Source: Neobacillus sp. PS2-9
Lineage (GTDB): Bacteria; Bacillota; Bacilli; Bacillales; Cytobacillaceae
Length of the DNA stretch: 64,000 bases
Direction: 5' to 3'
Assembly: GCF_030915525.1 (NCBI RefSeq)
Contig: NZ_CP133269.1
Span: 4,544,501 to 4,608,500 of the forward strand
The position numbers were made by a program, and so were the translations under genes. The notes under the pieces were generated by a model that was not told the origin of the DNA, did no database searches, and worked only from the letters and a program-made list of their open reading frames with translations. Numbering within the stretch: position 1 is the stretch's first letter; every line of letters begins with the position of its first letter. Below are positions 1 through 9,296 of this stretch, piece after piece.

Positions 1-32
1 CTAACTATCAATAAATTCCTTCACTCGATAAA

Positions 33-554
33 TTAACCCCATAATTTCTCCTTTATCCACTCCATTAAGTCTAGTCCATCATTAAGCTCTTTTATTTTTC
101 TAAAACCACACTTCTCATAGCAAGAGATTGCTCGACTATTATTAGACTTAACCTCTAGCACAACCCTAGAGACACCTTTAGTTTTACTAAGATATCTTAA
201 CATCAATAAAATCATTGAAGTACCCAGCCCTTTCCCCCATAACTCCGTCTCAGCAATAAATTGATCTATTCCAAAGATATGTTGATTTAAAGGGTACCCG
301 TATGTCTTCAATTCTGCTTCTTGAACTTCGTAGTATTGGATATATCCTATTGATCTGTTGTTGTATTCTATAATACAAGGACTAACATAATGTTTTCCTT
401 CAATTCTAGGCACATATTTTTTTAAAACTTCATCTTGGTTTAACAGGCGCTCCTCATAAAATTCTACTACCATCGGATCATTTAACCATGAAACCATCAT
501 ACCAAGGTCGTCATGAGTCATCACTCTAATAAGTAATTCGTCATTCTTTATCAT
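33..554 (-). CDS. GNAT acetyltransferase, AAC(6')-like
   Basis: A 173-residue GNAT-fold N-acetyltransferase. The acetyl-CoA binding loop appears as ELWGKGLGTSM (about residues 104-114), preceded by GIDQFIAE, the stretch typical of aminoglycoside 6'-N-acetyltransferase-like proteins, and followed by the SRAISCYEKCGF signature near residues 139-150. By family it would transfer acetyl from acetyl-CoA to an amine, possibly an aminoglycoside, but the substrate cannot be read from sequence. It lies just downstream of trpS on the same strand with a 26-bp gap. Family call is firm; drug substrate is only suggested. Confidence 0.85.
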   Translation of the reverse strand: MIKNDELLIRVMTHDDLGMMVSWLNDPMVVEFYEERLLNQDEVLKKYVPRIEGKHYVSPCIIEYNNRSIGYIQYYEVQEAELKTYGYPLNQHIFGIDQFIAETELWGKGLGTSMILLMLRYLSKTKGVSRVVLEVKSNNSRAISCYEKCGFRKIKELNDGLDLMEWIKEKLWG

Positions 555-580
555 GTTCCTACACCCTTTGTCCGCTGATG

Positions 581-1579
581 CTATACATTAAACCCAATCT
601 TACGTTTCACTTCTTTTAAAAATGGAATACTCAATGCTCTTGCTTTTTCTGCTCCTTTTAGTAAAATCTTATCTAACTTTTCGGGAGACGCCATTAATTC
701 ATTGTACTTCTCACGGGGTTCTTCTAAATACCGGTTCATCACATGGAACAACTCTTTTTTCGCTTCCCCCCACCCAATTCCACGTAAATATTGCTCGTGC
801 ATCCGTTCTACTTCAATTGGAGAAGCAAATTCTTTATATAAGGTAAATAAAATAGAGGTTTTAGGATCTTTTGGTGCTTCTGGTGGTAAGGAATCGGTTT
901 TAATCCGATTAATAAGTTTTTGTAATTTCTTAGGCTCTTCAAATAGGGGAATCGTATTGTTATAACTTTTACTCATCTTCCTGCCATCTAAACCTGGTAA
1001 TACAGCTGTTCCTTCTTGAACTTTATAATCAGGGAGTAAAAATGTATCACCATAGACATGGTTAAAACTCTCCGCAATGTCCCTTGCGATTTCTACATGT
1101 TGTGTTTGGTCTTTTCCTACCGGTACTGTATTGGCTTTAAACAACAAAATGTCTGCTGCCATTAGGATTGGATACGTGAAAATTCCCATGTTCACGCCAA
1201 AATCTACATCTCTATTGAATTCCTTATTTGTTTCAACCATCGCTTTATACGCATGAGCGCGGTTCAGTAATCCTTTTGATGCAAAACAAGATAAGATCCA
1301 GTTTAACTCAAAAATCTCAGGGACATCGGATTGCCTGTAAAAAATGACTTGATCAGGATCAATTCCTAATGCTAACCATGTGGCTGCAATTCCATAGGAT
1401 AGTTGTCTAAATTCTTCAGCATGATGGATTTTGGTTAATCCATGGAAATCTGCCACAAAGTAAGCAGATTGGTAGCCAGATATCTTTGCCAGTTCTAGAG
1501 CTGGCTTAATCGCGCCAATATAATTTCCTAAATGTATTTGTCCTGTCGGTTTAATTCCAGTTACAATCATTTTTTTCAC
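581..1579 (-). CDS. trpS: Tryptophanyl-tRNA synthetase
   Basis: Class I aminoacyl-tRNA synthetase of 332 residues that charges tRNA-Trp with tryptophan in the cytoplasm. The HIGH-type signature is TGQIHLGNYIG at the N-terminus and the KMSKS loop is GRKMSKSYNN around residue 195. A longer frame exists upstream, but the GTG at 1579 is preferred because GGAGG lies 7 bases before it and the protein then begins KKMIVTGIKPTG, as in other TrpS proteins. A T-box leader with a UGG specifier precedes it, so expression should rise when uncharged tRNA-Trp accumulates. Confidence 0.97.
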   Translation of the reverse strand: MKKMIVTGIKPTGQIHLGNYIGAIKPALELAKISGYQSAYFVADFHGLTKIHHAEEFRQLSYGIAATWLALGIDPDQVIFYRQSDVPEIFELNWILSCFASKGLLNRAHAYKAMVETNKEFNRDVDFGVNMGIFTYPILMAADILLFKANTVPVGKDQTQHVEIARDIAESFNHVYGDTFLLPDYKVQEGTAVLPGLDGRKMSKSYNNTIPLFEEPKKLQKLINRIKTDSLPPEAPKDPKTSILFTLYKEFASPIEVERMHEQYLRGIGWGEAKKELFHVMNRYLEEPREKYNELMASPEKLDKILLKGAEKARALSIPFLKEVKRKIGFNV

Positions 1580-1605
1580 GATATTTCCTCCCATTTTTGA
1601 AAACA

Positions 1606-1872
1606 CAAAAAGGGCTACCCATCCAAAAAAGGACGAGTAACCCGTGGTGCCACCTTTATTCGTTTACATATGTAAACGCACTTAATCCGTACAGAAACAG
1701 TAAAGTCGTTTCGATACTTAGTCAATTTTAACGGTAAGACCCTCCGCTAGACCTACTGCTCATTCAATCTAGAAGCTCCGAAGCCCATTCAACCATAGTC
1801 CTGTACTGATTTCCACCAACCATCAGCTCTCTGAAACGTTTATAAGGTCTACTCTTCTTCATCCACGCTTTT
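1606..1872 (-). promoter_or_regulatory. T-box riboswitch, tryptophan specifier
   Basis: The leader of trpS carries the T-box core AAGGTGGCACCACGGGT (about 1637-1659 on the minus strand). Its stem-I region contains AGAGAGCTGATGG and GGTGGAAATCAG. A UGG codon sits in the expected specifier context GAATGGGC (bases 1787-1785), which matches the downstream gene. A GC-rich stem of GGGTTACTCGTCC with GGATGGGTAGCCC followed by TTTTT (about 1608-1645) is the terminator that tRNA binding would prevent from forming. Sequence elements and gene identity agree. Confidence 0.93.
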
Positions 1873-1935
1873 GTATATTAAATTAATAGTAAAATATGGA
1901 TATTGAAAGGTCAAGCAATAGTAACAAGTTTATCC

Positions 1936-2415
1936 TTAATCCTTTTGCGCAAGTCCTCGTCCAATGAGGTTTGCCGAAACAGGTTTTTTCCCAATTTCTC
2001 TCGCCCAAATCGATAATTGTCCAACATGGTGGATTTCATGGGCTATAATATGACGCATAACCTCTCCCCAGGTGTCGATGGCAATACTTCCATCCGGTTG
2101 GGGATCATATAAAATCAAATCCTCCATACTCTCATCCCACGAGAGTACAAATTTCTCCACTTCGGCCCGAAATAATGCATCCAGTTTGCGGACCTGTTCT
2201 AGGCTTTGATACTCTTCAAAGCTTTCCTGGAAATCTGGCTGTCCCTGTAATAAGCGAATCCAGCTCCACTCCACATCAACAATGTGAAAAAGAGTGTGCA
2301 AGATGCCCCCTATTCCTCCAGTACGCACTCGAAGCAATTCCTCCAACGGAACCTCTTCACACCAAGAAAACCACTCTTCTCTAACCTGCCAATTGTATCG
2401 GAATAGTGTTTGCAT
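1936..2415 (-). CDS. DinB-family putative metal-dependent protein
   Basis: About 159 residues, a four-helix-bundle DinB/DUF664-type protein. The three metal-ligand positions are visible: a His in LFHIVDVEW (about residue 43) and the C-terminal HEIHHVGQLS motif. Members of this superfamily include thiol S-transferases (bacillithiol, mycothiol) and damage-inducible proteins; substrate unknown. The start at 2415 is chosen over 2445 because GAAAGGGG lies just upstream. It stands alone between the trpS leader and an APH-type gene. Confidence 0.8.
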   Translation of the reverse strand: MQTLFRYNWQVREEWFSWCEEVPLEELLRVRTGGIGGILHTLFHIVDVEWSWIRLLQGQPDFQESFEEYQSLEQVRKLDALFRAEVEKFVLSWDESMEDLILYDPQPDGSIAIDTWGEVMRHIIAHEIHHVGQLSIWAREIGKKPVSANLIGRGLAQKD

Positions 2416-2488
2416 TTTTAACCCCTTTCTAAAAATCCTAATCAAAAAGAAAAAAACTCGAACCTAATAGAATACTGCTGGAAAGTTG

Positions 2489-3346
2489 TTATTCTATTAA
2501 ATTTTTCCAATAGTTCCATGCATTTAAATAGCCATCTATATCTTGTGGATGATGTTTTACACATGAAGCTATCCTGAGGTATAAGCCTATAAGGACCTCT
2601 TCATATAAAATATGAGTGGATATCTTCTCTTTATTACTTAAATGACTCACTGCTGATTCAATAACCTCAGCGGTTAAGTCTTCCGGTGAGGAACAGTAGG
2701 CATAAATTAAATCATAGAGAGGCTCACCATATACAGGAGCTGGGTCAATAACACCCGTCAATTGTTCTCCATCCCACACAAAATTATGTACACCTAAATC
2801 ACCATGCAATAAGAAAGGAGAACTTGTTACACTCTTTCTGTTTGGACTATTTACTAATTTAACCACCAGATTTATGTCCTCTTTTTCTAAATATGAACCT
2901 ACTATATTCGTGGCTTCCTTTACTCTCTCAAAAAGAAACATCTGCCATGATTCAGTTGGTTCATCTGCCCATCCCCAACCAATCGGATTAGGAACCCGCT
3001 TATAATGATTCAACAGTAGTTTTACGAGTGATATAAGTAGCTTCTTTTTATTATTTATATTGTAATTGGTAAAACCTGATATAAATTCATAGACGATGTA
3101 TTGATAGGAATCTTCAACATACAAAAGTTTAGGCAACAGATTTTCTTTTTTATAGAAATCTAGAAAGCTGGCCTCTGCTTGAAGAATTCGGGGTTCATTA
3201 CCTTTAACTACAATTCTTTCTCCATTACTGTTACTAATCAAGTACAGTTGGCTAACCGTCCCGCCCTTTAGCGGTTCACAATTAAAAATATTTGTGGGAA
3301 TGATATTTTTACTAATTAAATCTCCAATGATACCTTCAATATCCAT
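2489..3346 (-). CDS. APH-type phosphotransferase (kinase)
   Basis: About 285 residues with the aminoglycoside-phosphotransferase/choline-kinase fold. The Brenner-type catalytic loop is LLHGDLGVHNFVWD (about residues 180-193) and the metal-binding Asp is in GVIDPAPVYGEPLYDL. Substrate unknown; candidates are an antibiotic, a sugar or a small alcohol. Two starts are possible. ATG 3361 overlaps the stop of the upstream GNAT gene (ATGA), while ATG 3346 has AAAGGAG 5 bases ahead and is preferred. It is probably translated together with the acetyltransferase at 3361-3873. Confidence 0.85.
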   Translation of the reverse strand: MDIEGIIGDLISKNIIPTNIFNCEPLKGGTVSQLYLISNSNGERIVVKGNEPRILQAEASFLDFYKKENLLPKLLYVEDSYQYIVYEFISGFTNYNINNKKKLLISLVKLLLNHYKRVPNPIGWGWADEPTESWQMFLFERVKEATNIVGSYLEKEDINLVVKLVNSPNRKSVTSSPFLLHGDLGVHNFVWDGEQLTGVIDPAPVYGEPLYDLIYAYCSSPEDLTAEVIESAVSHLSNKEKISTHILYEEVLIGLYLRIASCVKHHPQDIDGYLNAWNYWKNLIE

Positions 3347-3360
3347 GACTGCTCCTTTCA

Positions 3361-3873
3361 TCAGGAATGTAGACTACCAATCTGTTCCCACCCATAAATA
3401 AGTTCATTAAACTCCTCGCCACCCATTTCTATCTTGATGGAATCTATCCTTTTGCCCCCTAGAGCCTCATAGAAAAGCCGGGAGTTATTATCTTCGAGCA
3501 CACATACAAGCATGGAATTAATCTGTTGGTCTTGAAGTTCTTTGATAATTGGTTTTACTAACGCTTTACCCAACCCTCTGCCCTGATACTCTTTTAAAAT
3601 ATAAATCGCATATAATTCACCCGAAAAACCAGGGTATTCTCCTGATCTTTCATTTCCTCCAGATGAAAAACCAACGATTGTACCTTCATCGTTTTCCGCC
3701 ACATAAACTCCTCCGTTTGGAATGGCGCTAATCCACAATTGCTCACGACTTTCATAGGACAACTGCTTTAAAAAGTCCTCAGCAATAATATTTGCATACG
3801 TAGTCCGCCATGAATCCACATGCACTTTCGCTATTCCCTTTGCATCGGACATAACAGCTTTTCTTATGTTCAT
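3361..3873 (-). CDS. GNAT acetyltransferase
   Basis: A 170-residue GNAT protein. The acetyl-CoA loop is EYQGRGLGKALV (about residues 94-105) preceded by LYAIYIL, and the C-terminal ...NNSRLFYEALGGKR completes the fold. The N-terminus (DAKGIAKVHVDSWRTTY) matches the common Bacillus group of GNATs beginning A..IA.VHV.SWR. Substrate unknown. A good SD (GAGGTG) precedes ATG 3873. First gene of a probable two-gene unit with the APH-type kinase, whose start abuts its stop codon. Confidence 0.88.
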   Translation of the reverse strand: MNIRKAVMSDAKGIAKVHVDSWRTTYANIIAEDFLKQLSYESREQLWISAIPNGGVYVAENDEGTIVGFSSGGNERSGEYPGFSGELYAIYILKEYQGRGLGKALVKPIIKELQDQQINSMLVCVLEDNNSRLFYEALGGKRIDSIKIEMGGEEFNELIYGWEQIGSLHS

Positions 3874-4010
3874 AAAAGCACCTCGCTATGATCTCCTCGA
3901 AAAATAAACCTAAAACATATAAATTCCCTAATGGTATTCAACATTCCTGCACAAATTATGTTAGAAATGGACAAACTACAGGAAGCTAGTTTGACTTAGA
4001 GGTGAAAGCA

Positions 4011-4778
4011 TTGAAACAAATCGTTTTTATAAGACATGGGCAAAGTCTTTATAATCTAGAAAACCGCTTTACTGGCTGGACAGACGTTGACCTTACTGAT
4101 AATGGCTACAGCGAGGCGAGAGAAGCTGGAGCTATTTTAAAGAAACATGGATTTATCTTTGACGTAGCTCATACTTCCGTTTTAAAAAGAGCCATTAGAA
4201 CGTTATGGATTCTACTTCATGAGATGGATCTCATGTGGATTCCTGTGTATAAATCCTGGAGATTAAACGAAAGACATTATGGCGCTTTACAGGGGATGAA
4301 TAAAGATGAAGTTATCGCGCATTATGGGGAAACACAAGTCAATGAATGGAGACGTTCAGCCAGCATCCGGCCTCCACTCATAACACCTGAGGGTCATGCT
4401 TTAGATCAAAAAGATCCTAAATTTGCGCAAATTAATCCAGAAAATATTCCTCTCACAGAAAGTCTTCTAGATACAGAAGAACGAACCTTAGTGTATTGGC
4501 ATAGTAACATTGTTCCAAATTTGCAAAACAATCAACGAGTCATTATTTCTGCACATGGAAATACATTAAGGGCCCTAGTAAAATATCTCGACAACATTCC
4601 CAACGATGGGGTCGTGAGTCTCAATATTCCAAATAGCATTCCTCTTATCTATGAGTTAGACGACGATTTGCATCCAATCAGACACTACTATCTTGACCAA
4701 TATGGCGAGGTCCCCGAAGGTACAATTCCACGTCATATGGATTTGAATAATCCTGAAACCCACGATTGGATTGGCTAA
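4011..4778 (+). CDS. gpmA: 2,3-bisphosphoglycerate-dependent phosphoglycerate mutase
   Basis: A 255-residue cytosolic glycolytic enzyme that interconverts 3- and 2-phosphoglycerate through a phosphohistidine. The catalytic RHGQS is at about residues 8-12, followed by [30 protein letters not shown] and the second catalytic His in [14 protein letters not shown] at 4002 would add three residues, but AGAGGTGA is well placed for TTG 4011, so TTG is chosen. It is an isolated plus-strand gene among minus-strand genes. Many Firmicutes rely on the cofactor-independent GpmI, so this is likely an accessory isozyme. Confidence 0.93.
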   Translation: MKQIVFIRHGQSLYNLENRFTGWTDVDLTDNGYSEAREAGAILKKHGFIFDVAHTSVLKRAIRTLWILLHEMDLMWIPVYKSWRLNERHYGALQGMNKDEVIAHYGETQVNEWRRSASIRPPLITPEGHALDQKDPKFAQINPENIPLTESLLDTEERTLVYWHSNIVPNLQNNQRVIISAHGNTLRALVKYLDNIPNDGVVSLNIPNSIPLIYELDDDLHPIRHYYLDQYGEVPEGTIPRHMDLNNPETHDWIG

Positions 4779-4807
4779 TTTTAAACAATAGCCACCCAGT
4801 CTAATAC

Positions 4808-5326
4808 TTACCAGCCTTTTCTACTCCGTAACGAAGTAATATGTGCAAGATGATGTTGCCCATGCCAAGCGTAAATGCCAATATTTTTCCCCACAGACAC
4901 TTCTCCTGATTCTGGATGAATGAATGTTTTTTCAAAATCACTAGGGGTTAAGGTTCGAAGGAGGGTCACCCAGCGTTTATGCAGAGCATCGAGCAACGAT
5001 AATGAAATAGTAACCGGCAATTCAGAATCAGGAAGCTCTGCCCATCTCTCTTGGTCATAAGGTTTGATAATCGGTTGGTCCTCTGTGAGAGCTAATTTAA
5101 AGCGTCCATATGCATTCAGATGACTGTCCGCCACATGATGGACTACTTGACGGACAGTCCAGCCTCCCAATCGATAAGGTGTATCTAGCTGACCAACGTT
5201 TAAATCAATTACTGCATCGCGCAGTATCTCTGGTAACTTTTCAATATCATTAATCCAATTTTCTATGATGCTCTTCGTTATCTGACCTTCAAACCGAAAT
5301 TTTCCAATTGGAAAGTTTGCTTCCAT
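4808..5326 (-). CDS. BstA/YfiT-like DinB-fold bacillithiol transferase
   Basis: About 172 residues, close in length and motif order to B. subtilis YfiT (BstA). It starts with ANFPIGKF and carries [17 protein letters not shown] with the first metal His, then [12 protein letters not shown] with the C-terminal His pair. By family it is a metal-dependent S-transferase that conjugates bacillithiol to electrophiles. ATG 5326 has GGGAGG 8 bases upstream and is preferred over the TTG three bases earlier. It converges with gpmA. Family assignment is solid, exact substrate inferred. Confidence 0.85.
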   Translation of the reverse strand: MEANFPIGKFRFEGQITKSIIENWINDIEKLPEILRDAVIDLNVGQLDTPYRLGGWTVRQVVHHVADSHLNAYGRFKLALTEDQPIIKPYDQERWAELPDSELPVTISLSLLDALHKRWVTLLRTLTPSDFEKTFIHPESGEVSVGKNIGIYAWHGQHHLAHITSLRSRKGW

Positions 5327-5381
5327 CAACTCTTCCTCCCCATCTCTGAATTCTTACTCTGTAATTCCGCCTATTTCTTGA

Positions 5382-5876
5382 TTAACAATTTTTATAGTAA
5401 AAGATCGTTGCAGCTAATTCACCATTAGCTGATTTCGCATAGTTCGGAATTCGCCCCGCTTGAATATATCCTAACGAACTATAGAGTTTATTCGAAGGAT
5501 CCCCTTCTCTTGTATCGAGAACAATTAATGATCGCTCCATTTGTTTTGCAGTTTCTTCGGCCTTTTGCATCAGTAAACGACCGATACCGTTACGACGGTA
5601 TTCAGGGTGTGTCATTAATTTCGCAATTTCTGCCCTATGGCTTCCATTCTGTTTCGTCGATAGGTGTAACTGAATACTTCCAACAATATGATTGTTTAAT
5701 TTAGCTACAAACAAAATTACATCCGGGCTAAGGACGGTTTTCCAATAGATTGCTGCATCTTGTTTCCTCATTGGTGGCAGAAAGCCTATTGAGGCTCCAT
5801 CATCTACTACTTTTATTAAAAGCTCTGAAAGCTCATCAAGATGTTCTTCAATTAACGTTAGTTCTTCAATTTTCAT
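5382..5876 (-). CDS. GNAT acetyltransferase
   Basis: A 164-residue GNAT protein with the acetyl-CoA loop YRRNGIGRLLMQKAEE (about residues 94-109), the preceding beta strand AEIAKLMTHPE and a C-terminal NKLYSSLGYIQAG. The order matches the RimI/YitH-like single-domain N-acetyltransferases; the substrate is not evident. SD AGAGGTGA precedes ATG 5876. It is the third of five GNAT genes in this window. Confidence 0.87.
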   Translation of the reverse strand: MKIEELTLIEEHLDELSELLIKVVDDGASIGFLPPMRKQDAAIYWKTVLSPDVILFVAKLNNHIVGSIQLHLSTKQNGSHRAEIAKLMTHPEYRRNGIGRLLMQKAEETAKQMERSLIVLDTREGDPSNKLYSSLGYIQAGRIPNYAKSANGELAATIFYYKNC

Positions 5877-5943
5877 TTCGGTTCACCTCTATATGGAGTT
5901 CATATAATAGACTAGACGAGATTAGGCTAATTAGGTTTCTTTA

Positions 5944-6483
5944 CTATCTCTTAAAAAGCCGTTCTACCTCGATTTTTAATTCATCAAGCAATTGAAAATT
6001 AGACTGTAGGCCAAGGCTTTCTATTACACGGGTATAGTACCACTCTTGCTGCTCTTTCCCCCGTTTAAATCTCCCCCAAACCTGTTCACCGAATTGTTCT
6101 AGATCGCTGGCAATTGATCTGATATTATGCAATTTATCCGCACAGGCAACGACACGTATTTCTTCGGGAGCGGCCCCTAGGTACTCAATCGTATGCTTCT
6201 TTCGTTCCTCCCAAGAAAGAGATTTATCAGGCTCTGAACATCCCTCTACCATTTGAGCAATATTCCTGCCAAATAATGGTTCGATATCTTGTAAGGAAAG
6301 CTCGGTGTCCTCAACGGTATCATGTAAGATTCCTGCTGCAACCAACTCTTCACTATAGCCCGCCTTCATTAGAATCATTCCTACTGCTACTGGATGAGTG
6401 ATATAAGGAATGTCGGTGCCTTTCCTATACTGTTTTTCATGTGCCTTTGCAGCCGTTTTTAGTGCTATTTCAATAACATCCAC
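5944..6483 (-). CDS. HD-domain phosphohydrolase (small alarmone hydrolase-like)
   Basis: A 179-residue stand-alone HD hydrolase resembling the N-terminal hydrolase domain of Rel/SpoT (MESH1-like). Seen in order: RKGTDIPYITHPVAVG with the first His, ILHDTVEDTEL with the HD pair and the ED motif, and VVACADKLHNIRSI with the last Asp. The family cleaves the 3' pyrophosphate of (p)ppGpp; activity here is inferred. GTG 6483 follows AAGGA by 6 bases. No synthetase domain is attached. It ends 16 bases after a DUF3221 lipoprotein gene begins the next unit upstream. Confidence 0.82.
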   Translation of the reverse strand: MDVIEIALKTAAKAHEKQYRKGTDIPYITHPVAVGMILMKAGYSEELVAAGILHDTVEDTELSLQDIEPLFGRNIAQMVEGCSEPDKSLSWEERKKHTIEYLGAAPEEIRVVACADKLHNIRSIASDLEQFGEQVWGRFKRGKEQQEWYYTRVIESLGLQSNFQLLDELKIEVERLFKR

Positions 6484-6498
6484 ACGTTTTCCTTCTCT

Positions 6499-6816
6499 CT
6501 ATTCATTTTTTGGTGCTGTAAACTCAATATTTCGTGCATCTGCTTGAGCTGGCGAGGATTCTTTGGTTCCGCCCTTAATCCAAACGACGATCTCTTGTCC
6601 TTTCTCATATTTAGAAATATCTCCATTTTCATGCAATGTGACCCAGACGAGTCCCACTTTTTTGTCTGCCATTAAAATCCTCTTATTATCATAATCCACT
6701 TCTGTAATGACACCCTTTAGATCGACCTTTCCTTTCACCGCGTGGTCCCCATTACAACCTAATAATGTAAAAAACACACTTACTAGCAGCAATGACAGCA
6801 ATAGTAATTTTTTCAC
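6499..6816 (-). CDS. DUF3221-type lipoprotein
   Basis: A 105-residue secreted lipoprotein. The signal peptide is hydrophobic with a lipobox LLGC, giving lipidation at about Cys20. The remainder (KGVITEVDYDNKRILM, GLVWVTL, GQEIVVWIKGG) is a small OB-like fold typical of DUF3221 proteins of unknown role on the outer face of the membrane. GTG 6816 is chosen because AGGGGGAG lies 7 bases upstream; an upstream ATG at 6840 has no ribosome site. Confidence 0.8.
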   Translation of the reverse strand: MKKLLLLSLLLVSVFFTLLGCNGDHAVKGKVDLKGVITEVDYDNKRILMADKKVGLVWVTLHENGDISKYEKGQEIVVWIKGGTKESSPAQADARNIEFTAPKNE

Positions 6817-6881
6817 ACTGGAACTCCCCCTATTTATCATTACTAGTATTCTGCTTTAGACCAAAAATCTCCTGTTTTCTC

Positions 6882-6919
6882 CAAAAACCAGGCCGCGAAT
6901 CTATACGATTAGCGGCCTC
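6882..6919 (-). terminator. Rho-independent terminator after HIT gene
   Basis: On the minus strand AGGCCGC and GCGGCCT pair around a 15-base loop and are followed by GGTTTTTGG. It lies 10 bases past the HIT-family stop codon. Confidence 0.7.
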
Positions 6920-6928
6920 AGTTTGCAT

Positions 6929-7414
6929 CTATTTATTCAACTCTACGGTTAGCAGTTTAATAGTTTCCATTACACTTTTTACATTTTCTTCATCATTCAT
7001 GTTATTTCTAGCATGAAGCAGGACGGGGCGAACCGATTCTACGGAGCGACCAAACTCATACATCCATTCATAGCGGGGGACCATCCATGTGTGGAAATGG
7101 TGGGTAGTATCCTCATTATAAAAATAGTAAACATATTCGATGCCTAACACTTCTCGCTGTGCTTTTCTAATTTTTGTAAGGAGGTTTATGTAATCAAGCT
7201 TTTCTTCTTCCGTTAATTCATCAAAACATTTGATATGCCGCTTAGACGCTAGTATAATTAGGCCTTTGATCGGGTAAGCGACATCCTGATGTGCATGGAA
7301 ATGTTCCGTTTCCACAACGACTCCCCCATCAGGCTCAATCATTCCGCTCGTTAAGGCACAGCTCAAGCATTCCACCTCTACTGTGTTTCCGTTAGATAAA
7401 GTTATTTTTCTCAT
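6929..7414 (-). CDS. HIT-family hydrolase
   Basis: About 161 residues. The histidine-triad region reads THHFHTWMVPRYEW (about residues 107-120), a HIT variant in which the triad is HHFHTW rather than the usual HVHVH. An N-terminal CLSCAL and GGVVVETEHFHAHQDVAYPIKG match HIT nucleotide-binding folds. The family hydrolyses or transfers nucleotidyl groups from dinucleotides or AMP conjugates; substrate unknown. ATG 7414 with AAAGGGGA upstream is preferred over a longer frame starting at 7474. Confidence 0.82.
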   Translation of the reverse strand: MRKITLSNGNTVEVECLSCALTSGMIEPDGGVVVETEHFHAHQDVAYPIKGLIILASKRHIKCFDELTEEEKLDYINLLTKIRKAQREVLGIEYVYYFYNEDTTHHFHTWMVPRYEWMYEFGRSVESVRPVLLHARNNMNDEENVKSVMETIKLLTVELNK

Positions 7415-7569
7415 AGACAATCCCCTTTCACTTACCCCGTTGCATAGTACATTCGGTAGTCCGATAGACATCATACAATAAAAGAGATTTTCTGTAAAAT
7501 AATATAAATTTTACCTAAAATATCTTAAAGAGGATCTGTTAACTGGGGTCTTTAAAAGGGTCTTTGAAA

Positions 7570-8073
7570 TTATTTGAATGTAAGCCGATAAGCCTTCACA
7601 ATAATTCCGTCGCCTGCAGGTTCAAAGTCGAATTGTGGTAAACGCTCAAAACCAAGTCTTTCATATAGTCTCTGAGCACTATCCATAAATTCTCCGGTAT
7701 GTAACCCAATAGATGCATATCCTTTCTCCTTAGTCCTACGAATGCATTCTGAAATTAACACGGTTGCCACACCTTTTCCTCTTGCTTCCGGTGTAACAGC
7801 GAGCATACGAATTTCAGGATAGTCTAGAGCATCTATATACCCGTTGTATGCATCCGTTTTAGCTGGGAACAGAGCCACACTACCTAAGATTTCCCCATCT
7901 AATTCAGCTACGATTCTTTCAACTCCTGGGCTCATATCAGCTTCTGAAGATATCGATTGCTTAAGTGCTTCCCAGTGCCCTTCGGGAATATGCTCAGCAT
8001 GTTCTTTATAAGAGTTAACTCTTTGTTCTCGGATGAATCCACCTTCATCCTGTTTCGCATCCCGGATCTTCAT
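7570..8073 (-). CDS. GNAT acetyltransferase
   Basis: About 167 residues with RMLAVTPEARGKGVATVLISECIRR (acetyl-CoA loop near residues 92-110) and SAQRLYERLGFERLP at the C-terminus. Typical of the stand-alone Bacillus GNATs that carry an N-terminal IRDAKQDEGGFIREQRV. Substrate unknown. ATG 8073 preceded by AGGTGG is preferred over ATG 8091, which lacks a ribosome site. It follows the glutathionyl-hydroquinone-reductase homologue by 30 bases and may be co-transcribed with it. Confidence 0.87.
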   Translation of the reverse strand: MKIRDAKQDEGGFIREQRVNSYKEHAEHIPEGHWEALKQSISSEADMSPGVERIVAELDGEILGSVALFPAKTDAYNGYIDALDYPEIRMLAVTPEARGKGVATVLISECIRRTKEKGYASIGLHTGEFMDSAQRLYERLGFERLPQFDFEPAGDGIIVKAYRLTFK

Positions 8074-8103
8074 TGTTCCACCTGCTTCCATCTTGTTTAG
8101 CCT

Positions 8104-9099
8104 TCAGTAAATGAGAAATTTTTCCATTTTATTATTTAATAACTCTCGACCATGCCCCGAGTGGAGACCCGAAAGATCCGGACCCTTCGGAAGGATATTT
8201 TGCCCTTTCTGATCATTACTGGCAATATGGTGAGATAAATGATAATGCCTTTTAATGGCATCAAAATCGGTTGTATCACCAAACCCAGGGGTTTGATAGA
8301 GATCTCTTAAATATCCCCATAAATTAGGAAAATCAACAATCCGATTCCGATTAGTTTTAAATGCAGAATAATAAGCTACATCAAATCGGACTAACGTGGC
8401 ATATAGCCGTACATCAGCATCCGTAATATAATCTCCAAATAAGAACCGCTTTTCAGAAAGTTGCTGTTCCAATTCATCTAATCTATGAAACAATTTGTCA
8501 TAGGCCTCTTCATAAGTTTCTTGTGACTGAGCAAAACCACACTTATATACCCCGTTGTTTACCTCATGAAAGATTACATCATTCAATGAATCAATTTCAT
8601 CCCGTAAATGCTCTGGGTATAAATCAGGGGCATTTTCCTTATGAAACGGCTCCCAAACCGTTTCTAGATAGTTTGTTAGTTTAAAATAATCATTATTAAC
8701 TACCTTCTGTTCCTTAATATCGACCATGACTGGAACTGTGGGACGTCCTTGGTAGTCAGGAGCTGTCTTAAGGTACAATTCACTCATATAGCGCACACCT
8801 AATACAGGGTCCACCCCGTCTGGATCTAATGAGAATTCCCAGTCCACATGGGGGAGCTTAGGCCGCATTGGGCTTGCCGTCCCTAGACTAATAGCTTCTT
8901 CTAATCCAAGTATTCTTCGGACAATTACTGACCGATGTGCCCAAGGACAAACGGCAGACCATAACAGCCGGTACCTTCCTGCCTCAACTGGAAGTTCGCC
9001 ATCCTTCTTTCCAAATGACGTCGTAAACCTATTCTTCTGGCGTTTAAATGCGCCATCTGACGATATCTCCTGATTCTCGTTCCTTTCGTTAAGTGACAT
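8104..9099 (-). CDS. Glutathione S-transferase, Xi class (YqjG/ECM4-like)
   Basis: A 331-residue homologue of glutathionyl-hydroquinone reductases. The catalytic Cys is in SAVCPWAHRSVIVRRILGL (about residues 51-70), followed by RPTVPVMVD of the thioredoxin-fold half, and then the all-helical GST C-domain with NNGVYKCGFAQSQ, FLFGDYITDADVRLYATLVRFD and FPNLWGYLRDLY. In Gram-negatives it reduces glutathionyl-hydroquinones. Most Bacillaceae lack glutathione, so the thiol used here is unknown (bacillithiol is inference). ATG 9099 with AAGGGG upstream is chosen over GTG 9108. Confidence 0.86.
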   Translation of the reverse strand: MSLNERNENQEISSDGAFKRQKNRFTTSFGKKDGELPVEAGRYRLLWSAVCPWAHRSVIVRRILGLEEAISLGTASPMRPKLPHVDWEFSLDPDGVDPVLGVRYMSELYLKTAPDYQGRPTVPVMVDIKEQKVVNNDYFKLTNYLETVWEPFHKENAPDLYPEHLRDEIDSLNDVIFHEVNNGVYKCGFAQSQETYEEAYDKLFHRLDELEQQLSEKRFLFGDYITDADVRLYATLVRFDVAYYSAFKTNRNRIVDFPNLWGYLRDLYQTPGFGDTTDFDAIKRHYHLSHHIASNDQKGQNILPKGPDLSGLHSGHGRELLNNKMEKFLIY

Positions 9100-9296
9100 T
9101 TTATTCACCCCTTCATTTTAAGTATATGAGTTATCCTCATTTTAACTGTTGTATGGTTGGAAATGGAAGAAGTAACATGTAACGAAAATGGGCTTTTTTT
9201 ATATAGACATGGAAGGAATTTAAAAAGGAATATAAGTATAGATAAAACCTGCTATATGAAAGCAGAAATATGGTTTCTGTCCAGTTAATATGGGCA

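Noticed and set aside
1-42. 13-codon frame at the left edge with good ribosome site
   Set aside because: Too short to judge; it ends at TAG within the window and overlaps the end of the AAC(6')-like gene.
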